From assembly GCA_035604135.1 (NCBI GenBank), contig DATNJB010000085.1, positions 21,372 through 85,371 on the forward strand: a stretch of DNA of 64,000 nt, written 5' to 3'. Source of the DNA: Poindextera sp035604135. Its GTDB lineage: Bacteria; Pseudomonadota; Alphaproteobacteria; Caulobacterales; Caulobacteraceae. Under the pieces are notes generated by a model, which saw only the letters and a program-made list of their open reading frames with translations, was not told the origin of the DNA and did no database searches. Made by a program: the position numbers and the translations under genes. This document shows, in pieces, positions 1 to 8,549 of the stretch (position 1 is its first letter; every line of letters begins with the position of its first letter).

Positions 1-2
1 TG

Positions 3-848
3 CCTCGCTTCGACGCCGAGAAGACGCTGACCGCCGTCCAGCAGCACCGCGCGAGCTGGCTCTACGTCGTGCCCACGATGATGAGCCGCATCTGGCGGCT
101 CCCCGAGGGGGTGCGCGAAGGCTACGACGTCACCTCGCTCCAGACCGTCTGGCACATGGCTGCGCCGTGCCCGCCGTGGCTGAAGGAGTCCTGGATCGAT
201 TGGCTCGGCCCGGACGTGATCATGGAGCTCTACGCCGGCACCGAGGCGCAGGCCGCGACCATCATCACCGGCGCCGAGTGGCTCGAGCATCGCGGCTCGG
301 TCGGCAAGGTGGCGTTCGGCGAAATGGCCGCCTTCGACGCTGACGGAAACCGGCTGCCGCCCGGCGAGATCGGCGAGGTCTACCTGCGCCGCCCGCCCGA
401 GTTCCCGCCCTCCTACCAGTATCGGGGCGCCGAGGCGCGCACCTTGCCAGACGGCTGGGAGAGCCTGGGCGACATCGGCTCGTTCGATGCGGACGGCTAT
501 CTCTACCTCGCCGACCGGCGCACCGACATGATCCTGGTCGGCGGCTCCAACATCTATCCGGCCGAGATCGAAGCGGCGCTGGACGAGCATCCGCTGGTGC
601 AGTCGAGCGCGGTCGTCGGCCTGCCCGACGAGGAGATGGGCGCGACCTTGCACGCCATCGTCCAGCCGCGCGAGGGCCTGACCGAGGCGGCGCTGCGCGA
701 GCACCTGCGCGACATGCTGGTCACCTACAAGCAGCCCCGCACCTACGAGTTCGTGCCTGAGAACATCCGCGACGACGCTGGCAAGGTCCGCCGCACCCAA
801 CTCCGCGACGAACGCATTGCGCGCATGAAGACGACGGCGACCGCCTGA
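3..848 (+). CDS. AMP-dependent acyl-CoA synthetase/ligase, 5' truncated by window edge
   Basis: This is the C-terminal 281 residues of an ANL-superfamily enzyme, which activates a carboxylic acid as an acyl-adenylate and passes it to CoA. The reading frame is open from base 3, so the gene starts outside the window and its P-loop is not seen. Visible motifs are YAGTEAQ (A5, normally YGxTE), GDIGSFDADGYLYLADRRTD with GGSNIYPAEIE (A7-A8 hinge), and the terminal GKVRR whose Lys is the A10 catalytic residue. The substrate cannot be told from this part. It converges on the MFS gene across a perfect inverted repeat. Confidence 0.88.
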   Translation, partial: PRFDAEKTLTAVQQHRASWLYVVPTMMSRIWRLPEGVREGYDVTSLQTVWHMAAPCPPWLKESWIDWLGPDVIMELYAGTEAQAATIITGAEWLEHRGSVGKVAFGEMAAFDADGNRLPPGEIGEVYLRRPPEFPPSYQYRGAEARTLPDGWESLGDIGSFDADGYLYLADRRTDMILVGGSNIYPAEIEAALDEHPLVQSSAVVGLPDEEMGATLHAIVQPREGLTEAALREHLRDMLVTYKQPRTYEFVPENIRDDAGKVRRTQLRDERIARMKTTATA

Positions 849-853
849 CCAAC

Positions 854-939
854 CACCAAGCACACCAAGCACACCAAGCACACCAAGGGTTCTGAGAGGG
901 TGCAGCCGCGGTTAGTCAGAACCCTTGGTGTGCTTGGTG
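854..939. repeat. Iterated inverted repeat (copy 1) between convergent genes
   Basis: The left side holds four 9-nt tandem units (caccaagca three times, then caccaaggg; 854-889). Bases 872-895 are perfectly complementary to 916-939, giving a 24-bp stem with a 20-nt loop. It lies between the stop codons of two convergent genes, so it may end transcription in both directions, although there is no long U-tract. It belongs with the elements at 6510, 8451 and 11861. Confidence 0.75.
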
Positions 940-976
940 GTCGAAATCGACCATGCCGCTTCGCGGCGTCGGTCGA

Positions 977-2131
977 TCAAGCGGCCAACATGACCCGCGC
1001 GCCGGAGTAGTGCCGCCAGAGGATCCAGGCTGAAGCGGCGACGGCGGGGAGGGCCAGGAGGATCGGGATGGCCAGCGAGCCGCCGGCGGCGACGATGGCG
1101 GCGGCCGAGAGGCAGGCGAAGAAGCAGCCCACGTCCCAGCCGCCCTCGGTCGTCATGTGGAAGCGGAAGCTGCAGGGCGAGGCCTTGGCCAGGTTGTAGG
1201 TCACGGTCCCCAGCGTCGGCGACAGCAGCGGGATGAGCAGCGCGCCAAGCGCGTTCGCCCCGACGGCGAGCCACGGCAACCCGATGCTGGCCGCGCGCGA
1301 GACGACGATGAGCGTTGCGAGGCCGTAGGTCGCGGCCACCGCCCGGCGTCCGCCGCCGAGGTCGATGTGGCGTCCGAACACCAGCGCGCAGACCGCGCCA
1401 ACCGCGCCCGCCAGCGCCATCGCCCCGCCATAGGCCGCAAAGCTCTGGTGCAGGGTCACGAAGAGCGCGATCTGCCAGATGAAGACGTAGCTCGCGTCGA
1501 ACCAGCCATCGGCGGCCAGTAGCGCGCCGGCCACCCGCGCCGCGCGGTAGGCGCCCGGCGCCTCCGGCGCAACCGCGACATTCGGCGCGCCGATCAGCGG
1601 CAGCACCGCCAGGAGCTGCACGATGCCGACAGCGCCGAACGCCCAGCGCGGGCCGAACGTGATCAGGGCCGCCGCGCCCATCAGCGGCGCGACGATGCCG
1701 ATCGCCGCCGTCAACGCCTCGCGCACGCCGATCTGGCTGCCGCGATGCTCGGCGTCCCCGATCTGCGCGAAATAGGCGTTGTAGGCGACCCAGTAGACCA
1801 TGTCGGAGATGGCCGAGACGACACAGAGCACGGCCAGCATCGGGCCCACGCCCTGCACCTCGGCCAGCACCGGGTATTCGACGGCAAGGCCGATCGTACC
1901 GACGATCAGCATCGGCCTGACGCCGAACCGCCTCGCCGGCCAGATCAGCAGCGGGCGCACGCAAAAGCGGCCGCCGACGATCGCCGCCTCGGCGAGCAGC
2001 GTCATCGGGACTGAGACGCCGGCGCGCAACAGGAAGGCGAAGAAGAAGACGCCCCCGGCGCCGACCGCGAGCGCGCGGACGCCGGAGTGCAGATTGACGC
2101 GATTGACCGCGTCATTGGTGAAGAACGGCAT
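977..2131 (-). CDS. MFS-type membrane transporter
   Basis: The 384-residue product is strongly hydrophobic, with roughly 10-12 membrane segments and the overall character of a major facilitator carrier. The basic loop PARRFGVRP (around residues 65-73) could be the cytoplasmic loop 2-3 signature. SDMVYWVAYNAYFAQIGDAEHRGSQIG resembles the middle helices of drug/sugar efflux MFS proteins. Substrate unknown. The start is ATG at 2131. Its 5' region shares a 249-nt divergent gap with the PLP decarboxylase gene. Confidence 0.7.
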   Translation of the reverse strand: MPFFTNDAVNRVNLHSGVRALAVGAGGVFFFAFLLRAGVSVPMTLLAEAAIVGGRFCVRPLLIWPARRFGVRPMLIVGTIGLAVEYPVLAEVQGVGPMLAVLCVVSAISDMVYWVAYNAYFAQIGDAEHRGSQIGVREALTAAIGIVAPLMGAAALITFGPRWAFGAVGIVQLLAVLPLIGAPNVAVAPEAPGAYRAARVAGALLAADGWFDASYVFIWQIALFVTLHQSFAAYGGAMALAGAVGAVCALVFGRHIDLGGGRRAVAATYGLATLIVVSRAASIGLPWLAVGANALGALLIPLLSPTLGTVTYNLAKASPCSFRFHMTTEGGWDVGCFFACLSAAAIVAAGGSLAIPILLALPAVAASAWILWRHYSGARVMLAA

Positions 2132-2380
2132 GGGATAACCGAGGAGCGACGTTGTGGGGCGAGTCGGGCGAACCGGCTCGGGCGTCGCTAGGCGCTACGA
2201 ATTCGGTCCCACACGGCAAAGCCGCTCCTCGGACGGTGCAGCGAGTTTGCATCGCCAGTCGCCGCCTCGCAAGGCGGAACAAGCCCGCCCCATTGTCCTG
2301 CTGCGTCCGAAAACCGCGAGACGACCCGCTCGCAAGGCCGCACAAGCTTGTCGGACAAGCCTGTTTGCCTGGAGTTGAGC
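2132..2380. other. Divergent intergenic region, no gene seen
   Basis: This 249-nt region lies between the MFS gene and the PLP decarboxylase gene and must hold both promoters. I see no clear -35/-10 pair. The only structure is a short palindrome at 2345-2359 (gcttgtc, g, gacaagc). A TTG codon at 2348 would extend the downstream frame by 11 residues, but it has no good ribosome binding site. Confidence 0.4.
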
Positions 2381-3775
2381 GTGAGCGCAGAGACTGACGC
2401 CCTTGAGCGGGCCTACCACCATGCCCTGACCTATCTCGCCGGGCTCGACGCACAGTCGGTCAGCGCAACGACATCGGCTGCAACGTTGCGCACCCGCCTG
2501 GCCGCGCCGCTTCCCGAGACCGGAACGCCGGCGGCAAGGGTGATCGACGACCTCGTCGCGGCGACCGAAGGCGGTCACGTCGGCTCGGCCGGCGGCCGCT
2601 TCTTCGGCTGGGTCATCGGCGGCGCGCTGCCGTCGGCGCTCGGCGCCGACTGGCTGACGTCGACCTGGGACGAGAACACGACGATCGCCGCCAGCGGGCC
2701 AGCCGGCGCGGCCGTCGAGGAGGTCGCCGGCGCCTGGATCAAGGAGGTGCTCGACCTGCCGCGCGAGGCGTCGTTCGCGTTCACGACCGGCTGCCAGATG
2801 GCGCATGTCACTGGCCTCGCGGCGGCCCGCCACGCGTTGCTCGCCCGCGAAGGCTGGGACGTCGAGGAGCAGGGGCTGTTCGGTGCGCCGCCGATCCGGG
2901 TGCTGGCGAACGACCAGCGCCACGGCTCGGCCGTCAGGGCGCTGCGGTTTCTCGGTTTGGGCGCGGGGTCCTTGCGGTCGCTTCCGACGCGGGACGGGCG
3001 GCTCGGCCGCTCGACGCTAGAGCAGGCTCTGGCGGACGGCGGCGGGCCGACGATCGTGCTATTGAACGCCGGCGATTTGAATCTCGGCGCCTTCGACGAC
3101 TTCACGCGGCTCATCCCCATCGCTAGGGCCGCCGGGACTTGGGTGCATGTCGACGGCGCCTTCGGGCTCTGGGCGCGAGCGAGCCGGGAGCACCGCGCGC
3201 TGACCGAGGGCGTCGACCTGGCTGACTCCTGGGCCACCGATGCGCACAAGTGGCTGAACACCCCGAAGGACATCGGCGTCGCCATCGTACGCGACGCTGT
3301 GGCGCACCGGGCCGCGATGACCCAGAGCGCGAGCTACATCGACACCAGCGGCGAGCTGCGCGACGCCATCGATTGGACGCCTGACTGGACCCGCCGCGCC
3401 CGCGGCCACGCTGTCTATGCCGCGCTCCGCGAACTCGGCCGGAAAGGGGTCGCCGACATGATCGACCGCTGCTGCCGGCAAGCGGCGACGATGGCGGAAG
3501 GGATCGCGGCCCTGCCGGGCGCAGAGCTGGTCGCGCCCGCGATCCTGAACCAGGCGATGGTTCGCTTTCCAGATCCGCGCGCCAGCGACGACGACGCTCA
3601 CGATCGCCAAACGCTGGCGGTGATCGATGCGGTGAACGCGAGCGGCGAAGCCTACTTCAGCGGGACAGTCTGGCAGGGCCGTCGCGCCATGCGCATCAGC
3701 GTCTGCAACTGGCGCACGACCGACCGCGACGTCGAACGCGCGGTCGCGGCGGTCGCGGCTGCGCTTAGGGGCTGA
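2381..3775 (+). CDS. Pyridoxal-5'-phosphate-dependent group II decarboxylase family protein
   Basis: This is a fold-type I PLP enzyme of the group II decarboxylase family, which includes glutamate, aromatic amino acid and related decarboxylases. Motifs seen are HVDGAFG (the Asp that contacts the PLP ring nitrogen) and ATDAHKWLNTP, whose Lys should form the Schiff base. GTG at 2381 is preferred as start because ggag sits 6 nt upstream; TTG at 2348 is an alternative. The product is 464 residues, usual for the family. The amino acid substrate cannot be deduced, and the neighbours (lipid metabolism, mce) do not identify it. Confidence 0.85.
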   Translation: MSAETDALERAYHHALTYLAGLDAQSVSATTSAATLRTRLAAPLPETGTPAARVIDDLVAATEGGHVGSAGGRFFGWVIGGALPSALGADWLTSTWDENTTIAASGPAGAAVEEVAGAWIKEVLDLPREASFAFTTGCQMAHVTGLAAARHALLAREGWDVEEQGLFGAPPIRVLANDQRHGSAVRALRFLGLGAGSLRSLPTRDGRLGRSTLEQALADGGGPTIVLLNAGDLNLGAFDDFTRLIPIARAAGTWVHVDGAFGLWARASREHRALTEGVDLADSWATDAHKWLNTPKDIGVAIVRDAVAHRAAMTQSASYIDTSGELRDAIDWTPDWTRRARGHAVYAALRELGRKGVADMIDRCCRQAATMAEGIAALPGAELVAPAILNQAMVRFPDPRASDDDAHDRQTLAVIDAVNASGEAYFSGTVWQGRRAMRISVCNWRTTDRDVERAVAAVAAALRG

Positions 3776-3824
3776 ATCGCCGCCCGCCTTCATTCGGCGG
3801 CCCGGCGGTGCTACCCACGCGCCC

Positions 3825-4247
3825 ATGATCGGCAAACTGAATCACGTCGGCGTCGCCACCCCCTCCATCGAAGACTCGTGGAAGCTCTATCGCGAGGTGT
3901 TCGGGGTCACCGACATCACCGAAAAGCGCGCCCTGCCTGAGCAGGGGGTGTGGGTGAGCTTCGTCAACCTGCCCAACGCCCAGATCGAGCTCATCGAGCC
4001 GTACGGCGACAACTCGCCAATCACGCAGTTCCTCGAGCGCAATCCGCGCGGCGGCCAGCACCATGTCTGCTTCGAGGTGCCCGACATCGTCGCGGCGCGC
4101 GACGAGATGCGTGCGAAGGGCGCGACCGTGCTCGGAACCGGCGAGCCGCGCATCGGCGCCCACGGCGTGCCGGTGATCTTCGTGCACCCGAAGGACATGG
4201 GCGGGGTGCTGGTCGAGCTGATGCAGGAGCCGACCGCGGCGCACTGA
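3825..4247 (+). CDS. mce: Methylmalonyl-CoA epimerase
   Basis: This 140-residue glyoxalase-fold (VOC) protein interconverts (R)- and (S)-methylmalonyl-CoA in the propionyl-CoA to succinyl-CoA route. The paired beta-alpha-beta-beta-beta modules are evident, with metal ligands at His7 (LNHVGVAT), His in GGQHHVCFEV, and Glu in VLVELMQE near the C terminus. The length is that of the family. The gene overlaps the following DUF1467 gene (TGATG at 4245-4249). This placement next to DUF1467 and the lol genes is usual in Alphaproteobacteria and is not a propionate operon. Confidence 0.93.
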   Translation: MIGKLNHVGVATPSIEDSWKLYREVFGVTDITEKRALPEQGVWVSFVNLPNAQIELIEPYGDNSPITQFLERNPRGGQHHVCFEVPDIVAARDEMRAKGATVLGTGEPRIGAHGVPVIFVHPKDMGGVLVELMQEPTAAH

Positions 4248-4519
4248 TGGGTCCGGGCCTCACCTTCGTCGTCTATCTCACCCTCTGGTGGATCGTCTTT
4301 CTGGCCATCTTGCCGATGGGCACGGTCAGCCATTCCGAGGCCGGCATCGATCACGGCGACGGCGGCGATCCTGGTGCGCCGCTCGAGCCCAAGATCTGGC
4401 GCAAAGCGCGGACCGCGACCTGGGTCGCGGTAATCCCGCTGGTCGTCATCTGGCTCACCGTCTTCTTCCACTTGATCACCCTGCCCAGCCTGACCGGCGG
4501 CGGACCGGGCATCGGATGA
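4247..4519 (+). CDS. DUF1467 family small membrane protein
   Basis: The 90-residue protein has two membrane segments (about residues 4-24 and 60-80) joined by an acidic, His-containing loop (SHSEAGIDHGDGG). This architecture and the place directly after mce fit DUF1467, an alphaproteobacterial family of unknown function. The start codon overlaps the mce stop, and its own stop overlaps the ATG of lolC (ATGA at 4516-4519), so the three genes are translationally coupled. Confidence 0.8.
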   Translation: MGPGLTFVVYLTLWWIVFLAILPMGTVSHSEAGIDHGDGGDPGAPLEPKIWRKARTATWVAVIPLVVIWLTVFFHLITLPSLTGGGPGIG

Positions 4520-5799
4520 CCGCCGAGGCAAAGCCCGCCGGGCCGTTCAGCTTCTGGGAGCGCTCCGTCGCTCTCCGCTACTTGCGCGCCCGGCGAAAGG
4601 ACGGCGGGGTGGCGCTGATCTCCACCATCTCCTTCATCCTCATCATGCTGGCGGTGGCGATCCTGATCATCGTCATGTCGGTGATGAACGGGTTCAGGAG
4701 CGAGCTCTTGGACCGCATCCTCGGCTTCAACGGGCATATGCACGTGACCGGCATGGTGACAGCCGAGCCCGAGCTCGATCTGGCGCTCGCGCGCATCCGC
4801 GCCGTCCCCGGCGTCGTGGAGGCCGCGCCGATCATCGATGCGCAGGCGCTGGTGCAGGGGCGCGGCCAGTCATCCGGCGCAATCGTGCGCGGGATGACGC
4901 CTCAGGACGTGCGCGCGACCCCGTTCATCGCTGGCAACATCAAGTCCGGCTCGCTGCAGGGGTTCGGCCGGGGCGACGACGGCGGCGATCTCATCTTGGT
5001 CGGCGACCGGCTGGCGGCGGCGATGGGGGTGGAGCCGGGCGACACGCTGGTTCTGACCTCGCCGTCGGCGGGCGCGACCGTGCTGGGCTCGGCGCCGGTC
5101 AGCAAGGCCTACACCGTCGCCGGGACCTTCAGCGTCGGCATGAGCCAGTACGACGAGTCCTTCATCTATATGCCGCTCGCCCAGGCGCAGCTCTTCTTCG
5201 GGCGTGGCAACGCGGTGGATTCGATCCAGATCATGGTCGACGACCCCGACCGCACCGAGGACATGCGGCCGACCATCCAGCGCGCGGCCGGGCCTGACGG
5301 CGTGGTCAGCGACTGGCGCGACCAGGAACAGGCCTATTTCAACGCGCTGGAGGTCGAGCGCACGACCATGACCCTGATCATGGGCCTTCTCGTGCTGATC
5401 GCCGCGGCCAACATCATCTCGTGCCTGATCATGCTGGTGAAGAACAAGGGGCGCGATATCGCGGTGCTGCGGACGCTGGGAGCGGGGCAGGGGGCGATCC
5501 TGCGCATCTTTTTCCTGGCCGGCGCGATGATCGGCGGGCTCGGCACCGCCGCGGGCCTGCTGCTCGGCCTGCTGTTCTGCGCCAACATCCAGACCATCCA
5601 GGCAGTCGTGGAGTGGGCCACGGGCACGCAGGTGTTCAATGCCGAGATCTACTTCCTCTCCCACATCCCGGCGAAGATCGACTGGGTGGAGGTGGCCGGC
5701 GTCGCGGCGTTCTCGCTCGGCGCCTCCTTCCTCGCCACCCTGCCGCCGGCCTTCCAGGCGGCCCGGCTCGACCCGGTCGAGGCGTTGCGCTTTGAGTGA
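4516..5799 (+). CDS. lolC: Lipoprotein-releasing ABC transporter permease, LolC/LolE family
   Basis: This 427-residue inner-membrane subunit extracts lipoproteins from the inner membrane for transfer to the outer-membrane sorting pathway. It has the LolC/E layout: an N-terminal cytoplasmic SVALRYLRARRKDGGVALIS stretch, one TM helix, a large periplasmic domain (about residues 55-270), then three TM helices and the C-terminal VEALRFE. It overlaps DUF1467 upstream and lolD downstream. A single LolC/E gene next to lolD suggests a homodimeric permease (LolF-like), as in many Alphaproteobacteria. The family's frequent neighbour proS, usually just upstream, is absent. Confidence 0.92.
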   Translation: MTAEAKPAGPFSFWERSVALRYLRARRKDGGVALISTISFILIMLAVAILIIVMSVMNGFRSELLDRILGFNGHMHVTGMVTAEPELDLALARIRAVPGVVEAAPIIDAQALVQGRGQSSGAIVRGMTPQDVRATPFIAGNIKSGSLQGFGRGDDGGDLILVGDRLAAAMGVEPGDTLVLTSPSAGATVLGSAPVSKAYTVAGTFSVGMSQYDESFIYMPLAQAQLFFGRGNAVDSIQIMVDDPDRTEDMRPTIQRAAGPDGVVSDWRDQEQAYFNALEVERTTMTLIMGLLVLIAAANIISCLIMLVKNKGRDIAVLRTLGAGQGAILRIFFLAGAMIGGLGTAAGLLLGLLFCANIQTIQAVVEWATGTQVFNAEIYFLSHIPAKIDWVEVAGVAAFSLGASFLATLPPAFQAARLDPVEALRFE

Positions 5800-6472
5800 G
5801 CCGATCCTGAGGCTCAAGGGGGTCACGCGCGACTATCCCTCCGGCGACAAGGTGCTGCACGTGCTGCGTGGCGTCGACCTCGACGTCCATCCCGGCGAGG
5901 TCGTAGGCCTGATCGGGCCGTCGGGCTCAGGCAAGTCCAGCCTGCTGCACGCAGCAGGCCTCCTCGAGCGGCCGACGTCGGGGCAGATCGTCATCGACGG
6001 GCGCGACTGCTCAAAGCTCGCCGACGCCGCGCGCAGCCGCGTGCGGCTGGGCCTGATCGGCTTCATCTACCAATTCCACCACCTGGCGCCGGAGTTCAGC
6101 GCCCTCGACAACGTCGCGCTTCCGCAGATGATCGCCGGCCGCTCGCGCCCGAACGCACGCCGGCGCGCCGAGGCGCTTCTGACCCACCTTGGCTTAGGCG
6201 AGCGGCTGGGCCACCAGCCCGGCCAGCTTTCCGGCGGCGAGCAGCAGCGGGTGGCGATCGCCCGTGCGCTGGCCAACGAGCCCCGGCTGGTGTTGGCCGA
6301 CGAGCCCACCGGCAACCTCGATCCCGAGACCTCCGGCGCGGTGTTCCAGAACCTCTACGAGCTTGCCACCGCGACCGGCGTCGCCGTCCTCATCGCCACC
6401 CACAACATGGACCTCGCCTCCCACATGCAGCGTGTCCTCGCGATCCGAGAGGGGCGGCTAGAGCCGCGGTAG
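5792..6472 (+). CDS. lolD: Lipoprotein-releasing ABC transporter ATP-binding protein LolD
   Basis: This is the 226-residue ATPase of the Lol exporter. Walker A GPSGSGKSS, signature LSGGEQQR, Walker B/D-loop DEPTGNLD and the H-loop His in IATHN are all present. The Lol-type stretch IGFIYQFHHLAPEFSALDNV follows the Q-loop. The only sensible start is TTG at 5792, which overlaps the lolC stop by 8 nt and would make translation depend on lolC. A GC hairpin at 6484-6501 follows. Confidence 0.93.
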   Translation: MSEPILRLKGVTRDYPSGDKVLHVLRGVDLDVHPGEVVGLIGPSGSGKSSLLHAAGLLERPTSGQIVIDGRDCSKLADAARSRVRLGLIGFIYQFHHLAPEFSALDNVALPQMIAGRSRPNARRRAEALLTHLGLGERLGHQPGQLSGGEQQRVAIARALANEPRLVLADEPTGNLDPETSGAVFQNLYELATATGVAVLIATHNMDLASHMQRVLAIREGRLEPR

Positions 6473-6483
6473 ATCCGCCTTCT

Positions 6484-6501
6484 GCGCCGCGACTGCGGCG
6501 C
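6484..6501. terminator. Hairpin after lolD, possible weak terminator
   Basis: gcgccgc and gcggcgc form a 7-bp GC stem with a 4-nt loop 12 nt after the lolD stop. Only a short T-rich stretch follows, so termination would be inefficient or factor-assisted. Confidence 0.4.
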
Positions 6502-6509
6502 GGTCCTTT

Positions 6510-6618
6510 CACCACAAAGGGCGCCAAGGACACGAAGAGCGCGAAGGCGCCCCGCCTGTCGCCGTTTCGCGGTCACCCCCTTCGTGTTCCTTCGTGTTCT
6601 TCGTGATCTTCGTGGTTC
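6510..6618. repeat. Iterated inverted repeat (copy 2) between lolD and an acyl-CoA ligase gene
   Basis: A purine-rich left half (accacaaaggg, then aaggacacgaag and gcgaagg; 6510-6547) is imperfectly complementary to a pyrimidine-rich right half made of ttcgtgttc-like units (6578-6618). It is the same kind of micro-iterated palindrome as at 854, but here between two genes on the same strand. It lies in the 5' leader of the acyl-CoA ligase gene. Confidence 0.65.
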
Positions 6619-6664
6619 AATCGGGCATCTAAGCGCCCGAGTCGCATCCGGAGGAGCACGATCC

Positions 6665-8416
6665 ATGAGTGAAGCCGCCGAGCAGCCCAAACCCGCCTGG
6701 CCGGCGATGTCGATCGCCCAGGCGCATGCGCTGCTGACCGCGCCGGGCATGCCTTTCGAGATGGAGACGCTCGATATCCGGGGCGTGCAGACCCGCGCCT
6801 GGAAGAACGCGCCGCCGACGCTCCGCAGCGTGCTCGAAGCCGGCCGCGGCCACGGCGACAAGATCTTCCTGGTCTACGAGGACGAGCGCGCGAGCTTCGA
6901 GGCTTTCTTTCGCGCGACCTCGGCGCTGGCGCACGAGCTTCGCGCTCAGGGCGTCGAGAAGGGCGATCGCGTCGCCATCGCCATGCGCAACCTGCCGGAG
7001 TGGCCGGTCGCCTTCTACGCCGCCCAGGCGCTGGGCGCGATCGTGACTCCCCTGAACGCCTGGTGGACCGGGCCTGAGCTGGAGTACGGCCTGACCGATT
7101 CCGGAACCAAGGTCGCCATCGTCGATGCCGAGCGGCTCGAGCGCCTGGCCGAGCACCTGCACAACTGTCCGGACCTGAAGCGCATCTACGTCAGCCGCGA
7201 GGCCGAAGAGGTGGCCGATCCGAGGGTGATCAAGCTCGAGTCGGTGCTCGGCGCGACCGCCGACTGGGCCAGCCTGCCCGATTGGGCGCTGCCCGACGTC
7301 GAGATCGGCCCCGAGGACTATGCGACCATCTTCTACACCTCAGGCACGACCGGGCGGCCGAAAGGTGCGCTCGCGTCGAACCGCAACGTCAATTCCAACA
7401 TCCTGACCGGCGCGATCGGCGGCCCGCGCACGTTCCTGCGCCGCGGCGAGCGGCCGCCGGCGCCGGATCCGAACGCCCCGCAGATGACGAGCTTGCTCTC
7501 GGTGCCGTTCTTCCATGCCACCGGCTGCTTCGCGATCCTGAACCCGATGCTCATTGGCGGCGCGAAGATCGTGATGATGCACCGCTGGGATGTCGTCCGC
7601 GCCTTCGAGCTGATCGAGCGCGAGAAGGTGACGATGGCCGGCGGCGTCCCCACGATCGCCTGGCAGTTGATCGAGCATCCGCTGCGCGAAAACTACGACC
7701 TCTCCTCGCTGCAGTCGGTGGCCTACGGCGGCGCGCCGTCCGCGCCCGAGCTCGTCCGCAAGATCAAGGAAACCTTCCCGAAGTCGTCGGCCGGGCAGGG
7801 ATGGGGCATGACCGAGACGTCGGCTGGCGTCACCGGCAACTCGGCGGAGGACTATGAGGCCAAGCCGGATTCCTGCGGCGTACCCGTGCCCGTCAGCGAC
7901 CTCAAGATCGTGACCGTCGAAGGGGATCGCGAGCTGGCGGTCGGCGAGGTGGGCGAGCTGTGGTGCCGCGGGCCGCAGGTCGTGCGCGAATACTGGAACA
8001 AGCCGGAAGCCACGGCCGAGACCTTCGTCGACGGCTGGGTGAAGACCGGCGACCTCGCGCGCCTCGACGAGGAGGGGTTCTGCTACATCATCGACCGCGC
8101 CAAGGACATGCTGATCCGCGGCGGCGAGAACATCTACTGCATCGAGGTCGAGAACGCGCTCTACGACCACCCGGCGGTGATGGACGCAGCCCTCGTTGGC
8201 ATCCCGCACAAGCAGCTCGGCGAGGAGCCGGGAGCGGTCGTGACGCTGAAACCCGGCGCTGACGCCACCGAACAGGAGCTAAGAAGCTTCGTGGCTGAGC
8301 GTTTGGCCGCCTTCAAAGTTCCCGTCAAGATACTGTTCTGGCACGAAACTCTTCCCCGCAACCCCCAGGGTAAGATCCTCAAGAACGAGTTGAAAAAGCT
8401 GTTCGTGGAAGAGTGA
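6665..8416 (+). CDS. AMP-dependent long-chain acyl-CoA synthetase
   Basis: This 583-residue ANL ligase converts a fatty or related acid to its CoA thioester. It shows the P-loop FYTSGTTGRPKGAL (about residues 223-236), GWGMTETSAG (A5), TGDLARLDEEGFCYIIDRAKDM (A7-A8), GGENIYCIEVENAL and the C-terminal PQGKILK with the catalytic Lys. The start is ATG at 6665 behind a strong ggagga. The exact acid cannot be read from the sequence. Other genes in the window (alpha-methylacyl-CoA racemase, two further ligases) suggest broad lipid or steroid side-chain breakdown. Confidence 0.9.
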   Translation: MSEAAEQPKPAWPAMSIAQAHALLTAPGMPFEMETLDIRGVQTRAWKNAPPTLRSVLEAGRGHGDKIFLVYEDERASFEAFFRATSALAHELRAQGVEKGDRVAIAMRNLPEWPVAFYAAQALGAIVTPLNAWWTGPELEYGLTDSGTKVAIVDAERLERLAEHLHNCPDLKRIYVSREAEEVADPRVIKLESVLGATADWASLPDWALPDVEIGPEDYATIFYTSGTTGRPKGALASNRNVNSNILTGAIGGPRTFLRRGERPPAPDPNAPQMTSLLSVPFFHATGCFAILNPMLIGGAKIVMMHRWDVVRAFELIEREKVTMAGGVPTIAWQLIEHPLRENYDLSSLQSVAYGGAPSAPELVRKIKETFPKSSAGQGWGMTETSAGVTGNSAEDYEAKPDSCGVPVPVSDLKIVTVEGDRELAVGEVGELWCRGPQVVREYWNKPEATAETFVDGWVKTGDLARLDEEGFCYIIDRAKDMLIRGGENIYCIEVENALYDHPAVMDAALVGIPHKQLGEEPGAVVTLKPGADATEQELRSFVAERLAAFKVPVKILFWHETLPRNPQGKILKNELKKLFVEE

Positions 8417-8450
8417 GATCCGCTGAACCCGGCGGGGCCCGCGGGTCAGC

Positions 8451-8512
8451 GCGCAGAGAGCGCGGAGGCTCTGCGTTCTCTGCGCATCCTCTGCGCCCTC
8501 TGCGGTTAAGAG
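8451..8512. repeat. Iterated inverted repeat (copy 3) before an RNA methyltransferase gene
   Basis: gcgcagaga (8451-8459) pairs with tctctgcgc (8477-8485). The right side then repeats ctctgcg-type units two more times up to 8507. The base composition differs from copies 1 and 2, but the plan is the same: purine half, loop, pyrimidine half with short units. Confidence 0.55.
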
Positions 8513-8549
8513 CTGAGGACCCGCTTGCGCGGGCTGTGCGGAGGATTCG

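Noticed and set aside
912..1964. Minus-strand frame overlapping the MFS gene
   Set aside because: Arg/Gly-rich frame in another phase of the same strand; the membrane-segment frame 977-2131 is the coherent one.
6586..6599. gttc-n6-gttc resembling a LexA box
   Set aside because: The spacer is 6, not 7, and it is part of the iterated repeat with ttcgtgttc units.
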